The translations under genes and the position numbers were made by a program. The notes below the pieces were generated by a model. It ran no database searches, was not told the origin of the DNA, and saw only the letters and a list, made by a program, of their open reading frames with translations. Shown here in pieces: positions 35,932 through 44,775 of a stretch of DNA of 64,000 bases; the stretch's first letter is position 1; each line of letters begins with the position of its first letter. Origin of the DNA: Pirellulaceae bacterium. Lineage in GTDB: Bacteria > Planctomycetota > Planctomycetia > Pirellulales > Pirellulaceae. The DNA lies in assembly GCA_029243025.1 (NCBI GenBank), contig JAQWSU010000018.1, positions 327,233 to 391,232 of the forward strand, in the 5' to 3' direction.

Positions 35932-36570
35932 TTAGTTTCTTTGCACATGGCTGGCGTGCCAGGCTTGGTTCAACTTCAACACAGCGGCATGCAACCGACT
36001 CTTTACAGTGCCTACCGGAATTGCCAAGGCCTCGGCCGCCTCACGGTACTTCATTCCTTGGAAATAGACCAATCCAACAACCGATCGCAAGTGGTCCGGA
36101 AGCGTGGAAATCTCGTCCCGCACCCATTGCTGGTTGTCCCCCGCATCCACCACGTCGACCGGATCAGGCTCGGCACTGACAAGCAGGTCCATCAGCTTAC
36201 CCAGTTCGTCGTCGTGTTTCGTGTTCGTCTGATCGAGACTGGCCATCCGATGTCGCTTGTTCCGGCGCTGTGCATCGATGGCTTGATTCGTCGCGATCGC
36301 GTACAACCAAGGGCGTAACCGACGCCCCCGATCAAACTGCTCGCATTTCAGGTGCACTTGAAGAAAGGTTGCCTGGAATGCGTCCTCTGCCATTTCGGCA
36401 CTTCCCATGTACCGATGCAGATAGTTGTACAATTCATGCTCGTACATCTGAACAATTCGCGCAAACGCTTCACGGTCACCGGTCTCCCGGTATCGCAGCA
36501 AGAGTTGCTCACCCGTTTGTTCAGTCACGTTTTGTTTACTTAATTTTCGTTTTGGGATTGCTGTTGTCAT
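35932..36570 (-). CDS. ECF-type RNA polymerase sigma factor
   Basis: 212 residues from ATG 36570; a longer frame begins at 36588. Region 2 is seen as EAFARIVQMYEHELYNYLHRYMGSAEMAEDAFQATFLQVH with LRPWLYAIATNQAID, and region 4 as LPDHLRSVVGLVYFQGMKYREAAEALAIPVGTVKSRLHAA, with no region 3 between them. The linker carries an acidic stretch. It directs RNA polymerase to a small regulon. The adjacent anti-sigma-like gene suggests it is held at the membrane and released by an outside signal. The 190 bases upstream are shared with the divergent permease. Confidence 0.92.
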   Translation of the reverse strand: MTTAIPKRKLSKQNVTEQTGEQLLLRYRETGDREAFARIVQMYEHELYNYLHRYMGSAEMAEDAFQATFLQVHLKCEQFDRGRRLRPWLYAIATNQAIDAQRRNKRHRMASLDQTNTKHDDELGKLMDLLVSAEPDPVDVVDAGDNQQWVRDEISTLPDHLRSVVGLVYFQGMKYREAAEALAIPVGTVKSRLHAAVLKLNQAWHASHVQRN

Positions 36571-36707
36571 AGTTCTTACGAACCCCACCTAAAAGAGTTC
36601 GGAAAAAAGCCACTCTGACAATCGCAACCGATGAGAGTCACTCGTTACAGGCAACTTTAGGTGATTTTAATCAGTCTGCTGAACGGGGGACGAACGTCGG
36701 TTGAGAA

Positions 36708-36736
36708 TTGACAGCCAATTGCGGCAGTAATAAACT
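36708..36736 (+). promoter_or_regulatory. Putative sigma-70 promoter for the permease
   Basis: TTGACA (36708-36713) and TAAACT (36731-36736) are 17 bases apart, ending 27 bases before the GTG start. The -35 is a perfect match and the -10 matches four of six. Direction and position fit the permease gene. Confidence 0.6.
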
Positions 36737-36763
36737 CGTCGGGTCTCTTCAAAAGCAAACCCC

Positions 36764-38395
36764 GTGCCGAACGGTTCACGAGTGACAGCTAAAAAGTATC
36801 AATGGGCACGTGCTGGCGACGTTAACGCCTTTTTTGGCTTGATGTTAGATAACGTTGCCGGTTTATTGCTCGCGGTAAGTCTGCTAGCGGTATTATTTGA
36901 ATTTCCTACACAATTCGCCTTGCAATATATGGTACCCGGGACTGCCATTGGCGTCCTCGTAGGGGATTTACTCTTCTTTTGGCTGGCTTTTCGGCTGGCT
37001 CGATCCACAGGCTCTAACACGGTAACTGCGATGCCTTTAGGTCTGGATACCCCCAGTACCTTCGGCATGGTGTTTTTCGTCTTGGGGCCCGCCTTCACCG
37101 TCGCAAAAACCACGATGTCCGTGGACCAGGCTGCCCTACACACTTGGCATATCGGCATTTGTGCAATTTTCCTCAGCGGGGTGTTCAAATCTGCTTGTGC
37201 TTTTGGCAGCAATTGGATTCGCCGTCTCATTCCGAGAGCCGGTCTGCTTGGCTCCCTGGCCGCGATCGCGCTGGTGCTGATCAGCTTTCTACCGCTGGTC
37301 GAAATCCTGCATACGCCGATCATCGGTTTGATCGCTCTGTCAATCGTCCTCACCTCATTGATCGGTCGAATTCGGATGCCGGGGAACCTCCCAGGTACAC
37401 TGGTCGCCCTGATTGTGGCTGGGACGATGTTCCACATCATGAACTGGATGGGCTGGCTTGATTCCCAGGCTCCCTTGATTGCCCCTCACGAAGCGCTCAT
37501 GCCCACCGGTTGGACAACCGTCTTCCATTTTGAATGGCTCGACGCGTTTGGCGAAACGATGCGTTACTTGCCGGTAATTTTGCCTTTTGCCCTCGCTACG
37601 GTGGTCGGCGGAATCGACTGCACCGAGAGTGCGGCGGCGGTCGGCGATGAGTACGACACTCGGCTTATCGTGGCAGGTGAAGGGATTGCGACCCTGGTAG
37701 CCAGCCTTTGCGGCGGGGTAATTCAGACCACACCGTACATCGGTCATCCCGCCTACAAAGCAATGGGAGGTCGAGCTGCCTACACGTTGGCAACCGCCTT
37801 ATTCATTGGAAGCGCAGGGGTTTTCGGATTCTTTGCCTACCTGTATGTGATCATTCCAAAAGCCGCAGTCTTTCCCATTCTAGTTTTCATCGGACTGGAA
37901 ATCACGTCGCAAAGCTTCCAAGCAACACCAAAGCGTCACTATCCGGCCGTAGCCTTGGCTTGCATTCCTGCTCTGGCGTACCTTGCATTAATTTACGCTG
38001 ATAAAGTGATCGGGGAAAACAACATCCAACTATCTCCCGCACTCGGGGAAGAAATCCAGACGCTGAGGATTCTCTCAAACGGATACATTGTGACGAGCCT
38101 GCTATGGGCATCCACCTTGGCCGCAATTATTGATCGCCGCCTCAGGACCACCGCAATCTTTCTATTGATCACGGCAATCTGTGCCTTATTTGGGGTCATT
38201 CATTCCCCCTTGGCAGGAAGTCCCATGTATCTCCCTTGGCAACTCGATTCACATCCATTCGAGCTCGTCATACGTTACGTAACGGGTTATCTCCTGGCAG
38301 CGCTCATCCTGCTGGGGCTTCATTACTACACAAAGGCGTTTACACCTCCCAATGCTGAGGCGGACTCAACAAATCATGCTGAAGCGCACACTTGA
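36764..38395 (+). CDS. NCS2-type (xanthine/uracil-like) permease
   Basis: 543 residues with about 13 hydrophobic segments. Features that fit the nucleobase:cation symporter-2 fold are FGLMLDNVAGL in the first helix, VTAMPLGLDTPSTFG near 88, and GGIDCTESAAAVGDEYDTRLIVAGEGIATLVASLCGGVIQTTPY near 283-325, where Asp/Glu contact substrate in relatives. The start is GTG 36764 without a clear Shine-Dalgarno; a good promoter lies upstream. The methyltransferase gene overlaps its end. Substrate could be a purine, pyrimidine or another small anion, which cannot be read from sequence. Confidence 0.8.
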   Translation: MPNGSRVTAKKYQWARAGDVNAFFGLMLDNVAGLLLAVSLLAVLFEFPTQFALQYMVPGTAIGVLVGDLLFFWLAFRLARSTGSNTVTAMPLGLDTPSTFGMVFFVLGPAFTVAKTTMSVDQAALHTWHIGICAIFLSGVFKSACAFGSNWIRRLIPRAGLLGSLAAIALVLISFLPLVEILHTPIIGLIALSIVLTSLIGRIRMPGNLPGTLVALIVAGTMFHIMNWMGWLDSQAPLIAPHEALMPTGWTTVFHFEWLDAFGETMRYLPVILPFALATVVGGIDCTESAAAVGDEYDTRLIVAGEGIATLVASLCGGVIQTTPYIGHPAYKAMGGRAAYTLATALFIGSAGVFGFFAYLYVIIPKAAVFPILVFIGLEITSQSFQATPKRHYPAVALACIPALAYLALIYADKVIGENNIQLSPALGEEIQTLRILSNGYIVTSLLWASTLAAIIDRRLRTTAIFLLITAICALFGVIHSPLAGSPMYLPWQLDSHPFELVIRYVTGYLLAALILLGLHYYTKAFTPPNAEADSTNHAEAHT

Positions 38396-39053
38396 ATCTG
38401 AAGTCATGGACTCGTCCGAAGAAGCGTTGGTCTACGACCAAATGGACCATGCTTCCGTGAATCGTCTTTTCGTCAACGATCTTTTAGCAGCAGGCCTGCC
38501 CGCAGGCGAGACGCTCGATCTGGGAACCGGTTCGGCTCGTATCCCCATCGAACTTTGCCAGCGGAGTGAAACGGCTCGTGTTGTGGCTGTCGATTTGTCG
38601 ATCAACATGCTAGACACAGCGAAAATCAACCTGGAATTGGCCAATCTGACCGATCGAATCCTGTTAGACCACATCGATGCCAAACAGTTGCCGTATGGGG
38701 ACAATCGCTTTCAGCTGGTGATGTCGAACAGCATTGTGCACCATATTCCGGATCCGCAGCCCGTAATACGGGATGCCGTCAGGGTCACTGCGGAGGATGG
38801 GCTATTATTCTTTCGAGACCTGATGCGACCTGACAATGAGGAACAGTTGGAGGGGTTAGTGGAATTGTATGCAGGAAGTGAGTCGGAATTTGGCCGCCAA
38901 ATGTTTCACGATTCACTCCACGCCGCCCTTTCCCTCAACGAAATCCGTGCCCTGATCAAAGATTTAGGTTTTCCAGCAGACTCCGTACAGCCGACCAGCG
39001 ATCGACATTGGACTTGGATCGGCAGACCCCAACCTCTCAACAAACAAGCATGA
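38376..39053 (+). CDS. Class I SAM-dependent methyltransferase
   Basis: 225 residues from ATG 38376, overlapping the permease by 20 bases; a frame start at 38352 is also possible. Motif I is LDLGTGSARIPIELCQ near residue 49, the acidic end of strand 2 is VDLSINML near 70, motif II HIDAKQLPYGDNRFQLV near 105 and SNSIVHHIPDP follows. No substrate domain beyond the core is seen. It lies between the permease and an M48 peptidase with short gaps, so all three may be one transcript. Methyl acceptor unknown. Confidence 0.85.
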   Translation: MLKRTLESEVMDSSEEALVYDQMDHASVNRLFVNDLLAAGLPAGETLDLGTGSARIPIELCQRSETARVVAVDLSINMLDTAKINLELANLTDRILLDHIDAKQLPYGDNRFQLVMSNSIVHHIPDPQPVIRDAVRVTAEDGLLFFRDLMRPDNEEQLEGLVELYAGSESEFGRQMFHDSLHAALSLNEIRALIKDLGFPADSVQPTSDRHWTWIGRPQPLNKQA

Positions 39054-39062
39054 AAGCCATCG

Positions 39063-40241
39063 ATGAGTGATGAATCGGCTCGGTTGACGAATACAACCCA
39101 TCAAACAGACGGCGAGCAACAACCGCTGACTGACGCACAACTCGCAGAAGCCAAACAATACAACCAGCTTGAATTGGCCTGCGACCTGGGCGACCGTGGC
39201 CTAGATCTCGCCTATCTGGCAATCATGACCTTCATGTTCGCCCGCCCAATCGATACATGGCTTCAATCCTTTCCGGCGCTCGCCACCCTCACCGCGCGGC
39301 TGGCTGTCATGTATTTGATTGTTACCGGCATCCATATCTTGGTTTCGTTCCCTTTGTCCTTCTACTCCGGACACGTGCTTGAACATCAGTTTCAAATGAG
39401 CCGTCAAACGCTAAAAGCCTGGTTTTGGAGATATCTGAAACGCAATGGCCTGACCCTGGTGTTCGGTCTGCTGTTGACCCAAGGGCTTTTTTGGATGATT
39501 TGGTTGACGGGCCCTATCTGGTGGATCGTTGCAGCCGCGGGATATTTTGTGCTGAGTATCGTGATGGGTCAGCTGGCCCCAGTGCTCATCCTGCCTCTCT
39601 TCTATAAGATCGAACGGCTGGACGACGAGACACTCAAACAGCGCATGGCAAAACTTTCGAAAGGCACCGGATTGTCGATCGAAGGTGTCTACCGAATGAA
39701 GATGAGCGACGAGACCGTTAAGGCCAATGCGATGCTCGCCGGCCTAGGCAATACGCGTCGTGTGATCATGGGTGACACACTGCTGGAAGGATTCTCCGCA
39801 GATGAAATCGAAGTCATCTTCGCCCACGAAATTGGCCATCACGTCCATCGCCACCTCCGAAAGATGATCATCACCGGACTGATCTATAGCACGGCAGGAT
39901 TCTTTCTCTGCGACCGCATGCTCGCCTGGTGGGTTGGCACCGTTGACGGCACCGTTGACTACGCACAACTGCCAGTTTACACACTGCCGTTCCTGACACT
40001 GGTAATCACAGTTTTTTCCATGTTGGTTGAACCCATTCAAAATCTCGTCAGTCGACATTTCGAGGTCCAATCCGACACTTACGCACTGACCAAGACCGGT
40101 CTTCACGATGCCTATCGATCCGCCTTCACAAAACTGGCCCGCTTAAACAAAGCAGACCCAGATCCTCATCCCCTCGAGGTGTTCCTTTTCCACAGCCATC
40201 CGCCCATCAAAGATCGATTAGCGCTCGCCGACCGGATTTGA
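39063..40241 (+). CDS. M48 family membrane metallopeptidase (Ste24-like)
   Basis: 392 residues, with four to five transmembrane segments before the catalytic domain and two after it, as in Ste24/CAAX protease 1. The zinc motif HEIGHH is near residue 256 and the third ligand Glu probably lies in HFEVQSDTYAL near 340. MSDETVKANAMLAGLGNTRRVIMGDTLL is a strong family block before it. Such enzymes cleave prenylated peptides in eukaryotes and misfolded or membrane peptides in bacteria. The start lies 9 bases after the methyltransferase stop. Confidence 0.92.
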   Translation: MSDESARLTNTTHQTDGEQQPLTDAQLAEAKQYNQLELACDLGDRGLDLAYLAIMTFMFARPIDTWLQSFPALATLTARLAVMYLIVTGIHILVSFPLSFYSGHVLEHQFQMSRQTLKAWFWRYLKRNGLTLVFGLLLTQGLFWMIWLTGPIWWIVAAAGYFVLSIVMGQLAPVLILPLFYKIERLDDETLKQRMAKLSKGTGLSIEGVYRMKMSDETVKANAMLAGLGNTRRVIMGDTLLEGFSADEIEVIFAHEIGHHVHRHLRKMIITGLIYSTAGFFLCDRMLAWWVGTVDGTVDYAQLPVYTLPFLTLVITVFSMLVEPIQNLVSRHFEVQSDTYALTKTGLHDAYRSAFTKLARLNKADPDPHPLEVFLFHSHPPIKDRLALADRI

Positions 40242-40255
40242 TGAGGCAAGCGTGC

Positions 40256-41380
40256 CTAACGACGAACAACAACGCTACCACTCAATCGATCGATCAACCG
40301 ACGCATCTCAAGAATGCTCAAAGCGGATAACACACTCGACACAGAAAGATGCGGCTGAGCCCTTTGGCAAGACTCGATCAGCTGATCGACACTCAATGGA
40401 TCCTGCCCGACCGATTGGAGCACGGTTCGTTCCAAATCGCTGAGCCCTATTTCCGCAGATGGTTCGGAAACTAAAACGGGCGAACAAGTGCTGGTCGTCG
40501 ACAACGGGTCCAATTCCTCCAGCACATCGTCGACCGATTCCACCAGTTTGGCTCCATCTCGAATCAGACGGTGGCAACCTCGGGAATACTCCTGGTCGAC
40601 ACGCCCGGGCACCGCAAACACTTCACGATTCTGCTCAACGGCATGCTTCACCGTGATCAGTGCACCGGAACGGCCAGACGCTTCAACGACAACTACGCCA
40701 AGCGACACGCCCGAAATGATGCGATTTCGACGGGGAAACTGCCCCCGTTTCGGACGAGTTCGTAACGGCGACTCCGTCACCAAGGCGCCTTGTGCACTGA
40801 TTTGATCGGCCAGGTTATCGTGTTCCGGGGGATAGATTTCACCGAGCCCACTCGCAAGCACACCGATCGTTCGACCCCCCGCTTGCAAAGCTCCACGATG
40901 AGCAGCCGCATCGATCCCCCTCGCCAAACCGCTCACCACGGTGACACCCGCGTGTGCCAATCCAACGGCCAGCGACTCGGCCTGTTGAATCCCGTAATAG
41001 GAAGCCCTGCGAGTCCCAACAATCGCGATGGAAACACGATCAGCGGGCAACAATTGTCCTCGCACAAACAGGACCGGTGGGGGATCAGGCGTTTCGGTCA
41101 GCAGATAGGGATAGTCAACTCGACTGCCATCCAAGATTTGAATTTGAGCCTGAGAACATTCCAACCATTCTCGCTCCGCCCGAGTATCGACCGTCGTGGC
41201 AACGATCTTCCGAGCAACGGTTGAGCCAACACCGGGCACGGATTTCAATCGCTGCAGAGGCGCGGCAAGAACCCTTGTCGAGTCACCAAATTCATTCAGC
41301 AATGCCTGATAAACGCGAGGTCCGACTCCGTGGGTTAAATGCAACGCCAACGTCGCAAGCCGTTCGTGCGTAGGGTCCAA
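40256..41380 (-). CDS. dprA: DNA-processing protein DprA
   Basis: 374 residues. An N-terminal SAM/HhH-like domain (HGVGPRVYQALLNEFG, then VPGVG near 48) is followed by the Rossmann-like DprA fold: GTRRASYYG at about 122-130, SGLARGIDAAAHRGAL near 150, RNRIISG near 218 and EASGRSGALITV. The C-terminal winged helix (from DLERTVLQSVG) completes the full-length form. DprA loads RecA onto incoming single-stranded DNA in transformation. aroB lies 39 bases upstream in the same direction. Confidence 0.94.
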   Translation of the reverse strand: MDPTHERLATLALHLTHGVGPRVYQALLNEFGDSTRVLAAPLQRLKSVPGVGSTVARKIVATTVDTRAEREWLECSQAQIQILDGSRVDYPYLLTETPDPPPVLFVRGQLLPADRVSIAIVGTRRASYYGIQQAESLAVGLAHAGVTVVSGLARGIDAAAHRGALQAGGRTIGVLASGLGEIYPPEHDNLADQISAQGALVTESPLRTRPKRGQFPRRNRIISGVSLGVVVVEASGRSGALITVKHAVEQNREVFAVPGRVDQEYSRGCHRLIRDGAKLVESVDDVLEELDPLSTTSTCSPVLVSEPSAEIGLSDLERTVLQSVGQDPLSVDQLIESCQRAQPHLSVSSVLSALSILEMRRLIDRLSGSVVVRR

Positions 41381-41419
41381 GTCAGGATTAAAGGCATGAT
41401 TGTTCAGATTGGCAACCGC

Positions 41420-42514
41420 CTAGCGACAGTCATTCATCGCTCGTTTGACTTCCTCGATCGGCAAATCGGGAACCAGCTCGACATGCCCGATTCGTGTAGG
41501 CAACACAAACCTCAACTTTCCATGCTCAACCTTTTTGTCGCTTTGCATCGCAGCGACCAGCGTGTCTTCGTCGAGATCAGGTAGTTTAACCGGAAGGTTG
41601 AGTGATTCGAGCAACGCGATCTGACGCGCGGTGATGGAAGGATCGATTTTCCCCAATCGTCCAGCAAGCTGAGAGGCACAGATCATACCAATCGAAACAG
41701 CTTCGCCGTGTAACAATTGACCGTAACCCGAAACGGCCTCCAACGCGTGCGCGAAGGTGTGACCATAATTCAAGACTGCGCGTAGCCCCAAAGTCTCTCG
41801 CTCGTCCGCCTCAACAATATCGGCCTTCAACCGACAGGAGCGAGAGATCACTTGTCGCAGCACATTCGGATCTCGTTGCATCAGACCGTCGACATTTTTT
41901 TCCAAGTAGGCAAAGAAGTCGGCATCCAGGATGACTCCATATTTGACCACTTCGGCTAAGCCGCTGCGAAACTCACGATCCGGCAAGGTCGACAACACCT
42001 GGGTATCAATCAGAACGTATTGCGGTTGCCAAAAAGCACCCACCATGTTCTTAGCGCCGGTTAAATTCACACCGACTTTGCCGCCCACACTGCTGTCAAC
42101 TTGCGAGAGGAGTGTCGTCGGTATTTGGCAGAATCGCACGCCCCGTGTAAAAGTGGCGGCAATAAATCCGGCCAAGTCTCCAACCACGCCACCTCCGACG
42201 GCAAAAACCGCCGACTTACGATCCGTTGCTTCGGCGAGCAGTTGGTCCCACAAACGCTCTGCATGAGAAACTGACTTCGATTGTTCCCCCGATGGAACCG
42301 TGCATAAGGAGGTGCGCAAACCGGCTTCGTCGAGACTCTGCCGCACAACCGTCGAATGAGCAGCCACCTGCTCGTCGGCAATCACGACCGCATGCGTCAA
42401 TTCACATCGTTGAAGAATTTCCCTACCAATCTGTGGCAGGATACCGGTTCCAATATCAATGTCATATCGGCGGTCATCCAAGTTGACGTGCACGGTCGCA
42501 ACGGAGTCGTTCAA
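41420..42514 (-). CDS. aroB: 3-dehydroquinate synthase
   Basis: 364 residues. NAD and metal motifs are in place: PSGEQSKS near 75, GGGVVGDLAGFIAATFTRGV near 107, QVDSSVGGKVGVN near 140, RSCRLKADIVEADERE near 198 with the first zinc ligand, NYGHTFAHALE near 222 and HGEAV near 243. It performs the second step of the shikimate pathway. The start is TTG 42514: GGAGG sits 7 bases upstream and the protein then begins just before the first beta strand. A longer frame to 42574 adds a Cys/Arg-rich tail. It precedes dprA. Confidence 0.95.
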   Translation of the reverse strand: MNDSVATVHVNLDDRRYDIDIGTGILPQIGREILQRCELTHAVVIADEQVAAHSTVVRQSLDEAGLRTSLCTVPSGEQSKSVSHAERLWDQLLAEATDRKSAVFAVGGGVVGDLAGFIAATFTRGVRFCQIPTTLLSQVDSSVGGKVGVNLTGAKNMVGAFWQPQYVLIDTQVLSTLPDREFRSGLAEVVKYGVILDADFFAYLEKNVDGLMQRDPNVLRQVISRSCRLKADIVEADERETLGLRAVLNYGHTFAHALEAVSGYGQLLHGEAVSIGMICASQLAGRLGKIDPSITARQIALLESLNLPVKLPDLDEDTLVAAMQSDKKVEHGKLRFVLPTRIGHVELVPDLPIEEVKRAMNDCR

Positions 42515-42725
42515 CGCACTGCCTCCACGGTTTGATTCTCGACACTTATATCTGTTCCCGATGCCGCAAATCAATCGGGTAACAAACTTTAGCCGCTTGT
42601 TAACCCTTCAGGCCGGCATCGTTTCCTCAAGACATTGACTTGCCCCCCTCGACCTAAACGAGGTCGGGGGCTTGACTCACCGCATCGGCAAAAGTCAACG
42701 CTGGAGAATCATCAGGCCGACCTCC

Positions 42726-42950
42726 TTAACCCGTCACACGGTCAACATCTTCCTCAGTCACCGTGATCTCGCGGGAAAAACCGGAATGAAGCCGTTGGTA
42801 GGTCAGGATCGATACATTCTCCGGGGCATCGTGCAAGGCTTGCTCGATTTGCCGTTTCGAATTCGTATCCATCCCGGAGTATTCCTCGGGCCAGATCGTC
42901 GTCGTCTCGATGACCAGTGCTTCACGATAAGGATCAAACTTGTCTGGCAT
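42726..42950 (-). CDS. Small conserved hypothetical protein, 74 residues
   Basis: The protein begins PDKFDPYREALVIETTTIWPEEY and ends TVTEEDVDRVTG, with a central helix (SKRQIEQALHDAPENVSILTYQRLH). GGAG lies 7 bases before ATG 42950, a good ribosome site for such a short gene. No signal or membrane segment. The sequence has the look of a small protein kept across planctomycetes, with no known role. Confidence 0.65.
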   Translation of the reverse strand: MPDKFDPYREALVIETTTIWPEEYSGMDTNSKRQIEQALHDAPENVSILTYQRLHSGFSREITVTEEDVDRVTG

Positions 42951-43138
42951 CGTTTTACTCCAAACTTAAATCAGTCCAAAACCACTCTGCGACTTTGATG
43001 GCAGTTGCCACTGGACAATACCGGGTGCACTCGCCGAAAACGGCCGGGTACACTAGCCGGAAACAGCGCGACGGCCTAGGATCGGGTAAGTATACAAACG
43101 GTTGGGTCGACGGAAAACATGGGAGTCTCAAGAGAACG

Positions 43139-43672
43139 ATGAATCGCGGCAAATTGCTGATTTTGATCATGCTTACCGCCGGACTAACCGCAGGTATCGT
43201 GGCCTGGTGGCACCAATACCAGCAGGGTGTTCGCGTTCTTGAACTTTGGGACGCCGAAATGGCCTTCCAAATCCGCATGGCGCCCGAATGCCAGCTGATG
43301 CGGCTCAGCCAACCGGGAATCGAAAGCAATGAACAGATTTCCATCGCAGGCGAGCTGTGGGGCGTGGGTGATCAAGTTGATATTGGCAAAGCCCGCGGGA
43401 TTGTTCATGCTCGACAAGCCTTAATCAGCGACGCCAGCTACAAGTGGGATACGGTCCCCCCCGCCCAACCGGTTTGGACCGAAGCGATCCGATTTGGATC
43501 GGGACCGCTCCAACAAACATTCGCGTTCGATCTCAAGCAAGGCGTCATCCGCAACGTGGAACACGGGAACCAAGCTAACCTCGCACCCCATGTGACTGCC
43601 GGTCTTCGTACATTCCTGGACGAACAATGGGCTGAATTGGCTACGCCATCTGTTGCTAGGCCCGCGCCTTAG
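43139..43672 (+). CDS. Membrane-anchored hypothetical protein
   Basis: 177 residues from ATG 43139; an open frame extends further left but its sequence is unlike a protein. Residues about 5-25 (GKLLILIMLTAGLTAGIVAWW) form one membrane anchor, and the rest should lie outside. The body has several PxW-rich turns and ends with Pro/Ala. I do not recognise it. Its stop overlaps the end of the convergent rhomboid gene by 17 bases. Confidence 0.6.
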   Translation: MNRGKLLILIMLTAGLTAGIVAWWHQYQQGVRVLELWDAEMAFQIRMAPECQLMRLSQPGIESNEQISIAGELWGVGDQVDIGKARGIVHARQALISDASYKWDTVPPAQPVWTEAIRFGSGPLQQTFAFDLKQGVIRNVEHGNQANLAPHVTAGLRTFLDEQWAELATPSVARPAP

Positions 43673-44564
43673 AACGGGGAAACAGAACGGGAAAATAAGC
43701 GATCGCCATCCCGACTAGCAATCCACCCAAATGGGCCCAGTTGGCAACCGCACCCATCATACCCGTGAAACAGAGCACCAACCAAAACATCAAAAATGCG
43801 AAGGTCGTCGGATTTAACTGAAAACCCGATCCAGGCTCAAACTGCTGCTTGATCCAAATGTAGCCCAAGATGCCGTAAACCACGCCCGACATGCCCAAAA
43901 AATTCGGGCTTCCACCAATGAAAAACTGAGCCAGGTTTGAAATGACGGCAATCGCCAACACGATGGCTCCGAACGCTAAAGAGCCTTTCCGAGCCTCAAC
44001 CTGAGTTCCCAAGACGTAGAGCCAATACATGTTGAAGAGCAGGTGAAGGATGGAACCATGCAACAGGACGGGAGTGACAGTTCGCCAAGCCTGTCCATGA
44101 AGAATCTGCTGAAGTCCATCCCCGCTCTTCTGAAAGCTGACCGCATCCGTAAAACCAAGCGTCCGCATGATCGTGCCGTCTCTCAACGACCCAAAGTTGG
44201 AAAAAACGGACAACGCAATCGAAAGACCAATCAGCGTCATCACCAAAGGAGCCCGACGTGCCATCGGCTTGCTCCACTGACGCCGCATGTCAACGGTCTG
44301 TTTAACTGCAGCCCGACGCCGATCGCGTTCTGCATCTCGGATACGTTGGGCTTCTTTTGACACCGTTTGATAGTGAGAATCTGCAGGATTTTTCTCGAAT
44401 TCGGCCAGTCGCGTTCTCGCCTCCTGCACGTCGTTTTCATCGCGAACCCAAACTGCCCAGCCGCTCTCATCCGAATCAGTTTGAGCAGAAATACCTTGAG
44501 TTAGTAGGTAATCAAGAAAAACCTGTGCGTGTCGTTTGTCGTGGAGGTAGCCGATTTGTCGCAT
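43656..44564 (-). CDS. Rhomboid family intramembrane serine protease (GlpG-like)
   Basis: 302 residues. An N-terminal soluble domain (about 1-100) has the GlpG-type ferredoxin-like plan, and six transmembrane helices follow. Catalytic Ser226 is in GMSG, His278 in ANWAHLGG, and the oxyanion residues His174 and Asn178 lie in HLLFNMY. It cleaves single-pass membrane proteins within the bilayer. A stretch of basic and acidic residues (about 70-100) links the two domains. Confidence 0.93.
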   Translation of the reverse strand: MRQIGYLHDKRHAQVFLDYLLTQGISAQTDSDESGWAVWVRDENDVQEARTRLAEFEKNPADSHYQTVSKEAQRIRDAERDRRRAAVKQTVDMRRQWSKPMARRAPLVMTLIGLSIALSVFSNFGSLRDGTIMRTLGFTDAVSFQKSGDGLQQILHGQAWRTVTPVLLHGSILHLLFNMYWLYVLGTQVEARKGSLAFGAIVLAIAVISNLAQFFIGGSPNFLGMSGVVYGILGYIWIKQQFEPGSGFQLNPTTFAFLMFWLVLCFTGMMGAVANWAHLGGLLVGMAIAYFPVLFPRSKARA

Positions 44565-44775
44565 TTTTTGCCGCTTCGTGGAATGTGGGGGGGAGCGTCT
44601 CCCCTTTGTACCGCATTCCCTGCCGTTAAAAAACCGACCTTGGGACTCTTACCGACCCCAGATCAGTGCTGGCAGATAACACTCGTCTAGGATTTCGTCG
44701 GCTGACCAGGGTATACTCCAAGCGGCCCTTTCCTGGGCAAATGCTGAAACCGAAAACGGAAAAGGAGTTCCGTGC

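Noticed and set aside
36988..38340. Nucleobase specificity of the permease
   Set aside because: The fold is recognisable but substrate residues could not be assigned, so no gene symbol is given.
42641..42671. Hairpin GCCCCC..GACCT / AGGTC..GGGGGC
   Set aside because: The stem has a three-base bulge and no T run on either strand, so I do not call it a terminator.
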